A stretch of 64,000 bases of DNA, taken from CAZUGA01 sp964619885. Its GTDB lineage: Bacteria > Pseudomonadota > Gammaproteobacteria > Methylococcales > UBA1147. The stretch is taken from the NCBI GenBank assembly GCA_964619885.1, contig CAZUGA010000021.1:1-64000 (forward strand). The letters are read 5' to 3'. Below, piece after piece: positions 62,685 to 64,000 of this stretch. The notes beneath the pieces are model-generated. The model was given only the letters and a program-made list of their open reading frames with translations, was not told where the DNA came from and did no database searches. A program made the position numbers and the translations under genes. The stretch's first letter is position 1; each line of letters starts with the position of its first letter.

Positions 62685-64000
62685 TTAAGGCAGTTTAGGC
62701 GCAATGGATAATTCGATATCGGCGATATGTCTGACTAACTTTTCGTGGTGCTTTGAATCTTTTCGAACGTAAATGTAATGGGTGAATCCATTGTCACCTA
62801 CGGGATATGGCATTTCGCGTATCAATTTCCAGTTGTCGCGTAATTCTCTCATGCGGTAATGCAAGGCTTCGGACCGTTCCTGTTTACTTAGGTTTCCGTA
62901 ACTTCTCTTGTAGGGGCCGCTGGTAATCGGTCCGAGCAAAATTGTTTTCGCATATTGACTGTCCAATCTAGGGTCGTTCTGGTAGCTGCTGCTGTTGTCG
63001 GTTGCCGGGGGCGTTGGTCCTATGTAAACGTCGGCCTGCTGGCTCCAAAGGTATTCTTCCCTTTGCATTGCTGTTAGTTTCTCTCTGCCACTCAAGTAGT
63101 TGTCGGTTAAGCCAACCGGGTCAATATGACGAAATTCAGAAAAGAAAGAAACCACGCCCGCAGAGTCAAAAATGAGTGTCGCGTCATTCTTCAGGCCAGT
63201 TTCTCGCAGTGCGAATCCCATCGGCATATAGTGCTGTTCGTTCATGATCTTGGACCAAGGGAAGAACATTGCGGTGGTCCTGGTCTCGATTGCAAACACT
63301 ACGATTATCATCGCGCAAAAAAGGCCCTTTGCGATCTTTGCCGGAATAAAAGAAACTCTGTGTTCCAATATCTCGGCAGAAAACCCAGCGGATAGAATCA
63401 TAGAAACAAACAGCAACAGCCCGAAATATGCTGGATATTCAAAACGGTTGGCGTAACAAACTTCATGTATCGTTGTCGCGAAATAAGCCAAAAATACTAA
63501 TGATGGAAGTAAGGCGATAGCGAGTATCAGTCTATTTTCGAGCTTTGAAAGCCAGATTTTTAATTTCTCAAAGTCGGTCGCGTACAAAAATAGTAAAATG
63601 GGTATGCCGGTGTATTTAAAAAATAGTCTAAAAAATTCAACTATATCATGTAAGCCTGCAAGTCCGAGATCGCCGGATTTTATATAAAAAGTGTTGGGTA
63701 AGATGTATCCGTAATATTGGTATTTCCACGCGAAATAGACCAATCCAATGGCTAGCAAAACAGCGTAGGCAAGAACGGTATTGATAAGCTGAATGGTATC
63801 GCCCCGGCGATATTGCAGCAAAGCTACAACGAATAATATGCCGCACTCGGCGATTAGAAAGAAAAACGCATCGGGTCTTGCCCACAGGGACAGCAGACCA
63901 ATTACCGCCCAAGATATCGCTGTTTTTTTTGATGGAGAGACGATTAAAAGGCATGTGGCTAGTTGTGATAGTGCGACCAAGGCCATAAATACAACGGTTT
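62685..64000 (-). CDS. GT-C glycosyltransferase, AftB/TfpW-like (partial, 5' end outside window)
   Basis: The frame is open to the window edge, so the N-terminus with the catalytic acidic loop lies outside. The visible 433+ residues contain about eight helices, with 'LLSLWARPDAFFFLI' and 'YYGYILPNTFYIKSG', then a soluble C-terminal domain with 'LIFDSAGVVSFFSEFRHIDP' and 'VGLTDNYLSG'. The R-P-D and Y-Y-G-x-x-L-P-N-T-x-Y segments recall AftB-type arabinosyltransferases and related GT-C enzymes that use polyprenyl-phosphate arabinofuranose. Encoded convergently with the UbiA-PAP2 pair, it is the best candidate for the enzyme that spends the lipid-linked arabinose. The acceptor (pilin, LPS or capsule) is unknown. 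Confidence 0.75.
   Translation of the reverse strand, partial: TVVFMALVALSQLATCLLIVSPSKKTAISWAVIGLLSLWARPDAFFFLIAECGILFVVALLQYRRGDTIQLINTVLAYAVLLAIGLVYFAWKYQYYGYILPNTFYIKSGDLGLAGLHDIVEFFRLFFKYTGIPILLFLYATDFEKLKIWLSKLENRLILAIALLPSLVFLAYFATTIHEVCYANRFEYPAYFGLLLFVSMILSAGFSAEILEHRVSFIPAKIAKGLFCAMIIVVFAIETRTTAMFFPWSKIMNEQHYMPMGFALRETGLKNDATLIFDSAGVVSFFSEFRHIDPVGLTDNYLSGREKLTAMQREEYLWSQQADVYIGPTPPATDNSSSYQNDPRLDSQYAKTILLGPITSGPYKRSYGNLSKQERSEALHYRMRELRDNWKLIREMPYPVGDNGFTHYIYVRKDSKHHEKLVRHIADIELSIAPKLP

Overview
The window looks like the chromosome of a gammaproteobacterium of moderate GC (mid-40s percent by eye, not computed). The strongest hints are gene orders typical of that class: fxsA/cutA/dsbD, accB-accC-prmA, dusB-fis followed by purH-purD, and metK-ahcY-metF-rsmE, together with well-formed sites of PhoB, Fur and NtrC/sigma-54 type. 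The species is not recognisable from the sequence alone. No rRNA, tRNA, CRISPR array, prophage or intact insertion sequence was seen.

Layout. 0.1-4.3 kb: a STAS protein, a PilZ protein, a decayed arsC-acr3 pair and a large DUF1631 protein. 4.5-12.9 kb: a complete nine-gene operon for a periplasmic, membrane-linked formate dehydrogenase (Cys type), with its maturation factors and a small lipoprotein. 12.9-14.9 kb: gene-poor, holding a CspA-type cold shock gene with a textbook terminator. 14.9-18.8 kb: an AI-2E family membrane protein, an LhgO-type oxidase and a NhaD antiporter. 19.0-25.0 kb: three outer-membrane porin genes, each behind a different starvation-type control region. These are a sigma-54 promoter with tandem NtrC-like sites, a Fur-box-like site (leading an operon with a covalent-FMN protein and a small membrane protein), and a four-repeat Pho box. 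25.3-48.6 kb: mostly housekeeping (cytochrome c4, TerB, FxsA, CutA, a DsbD with a doubled N-terminal domain, a TlpA-like protein, AroQ, AccBC, PrmA, DusB-Fis, PurHD, the methyl cycle, RsmE), with a gmd-fcl GDP-fucose pair in the middle.

48.6-64.0 kb is an accessory cell-surface glycan region. It begins with remnants of a REP-associated transposase and of a glutathione S-transferase-like gene. A six-gene minus-strand operon follows: a B12-type radical SAM protein, a GT2 glycosyltransferase, an NDP-sugar C-methyltransferase family protein, the CDP-glucose enzymes RfbF and RfbG, and a GT-C membrane glycosyltransferase. The last 5.5 kb carries a full set of homologues of the mycobacterial decaprenyl-phosphoryl-arabinofuranose pathway: a UbiA-type phosphoribosyltransferase, a divergent PAP2 phosphatase, DprE1 and DprE2. 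Beside them is a GT-C glycosyltransferase cut by the window edge.

How the parts may work together (inference): the formate dehydrogenase feeds electrons from periplasmic formate into the membrane. The porin block answers nitrogen, iron and phosphate limitation. The right end appears to make two unusual sugar donors, a CDP-6-deoxyhexose that may be C-methylated and a polyprenyl-phosphate arabinofuranose, and to use them through GT-C enzymes at the periplasmic face. The arabinofuranose cassette is the most interesting system here.
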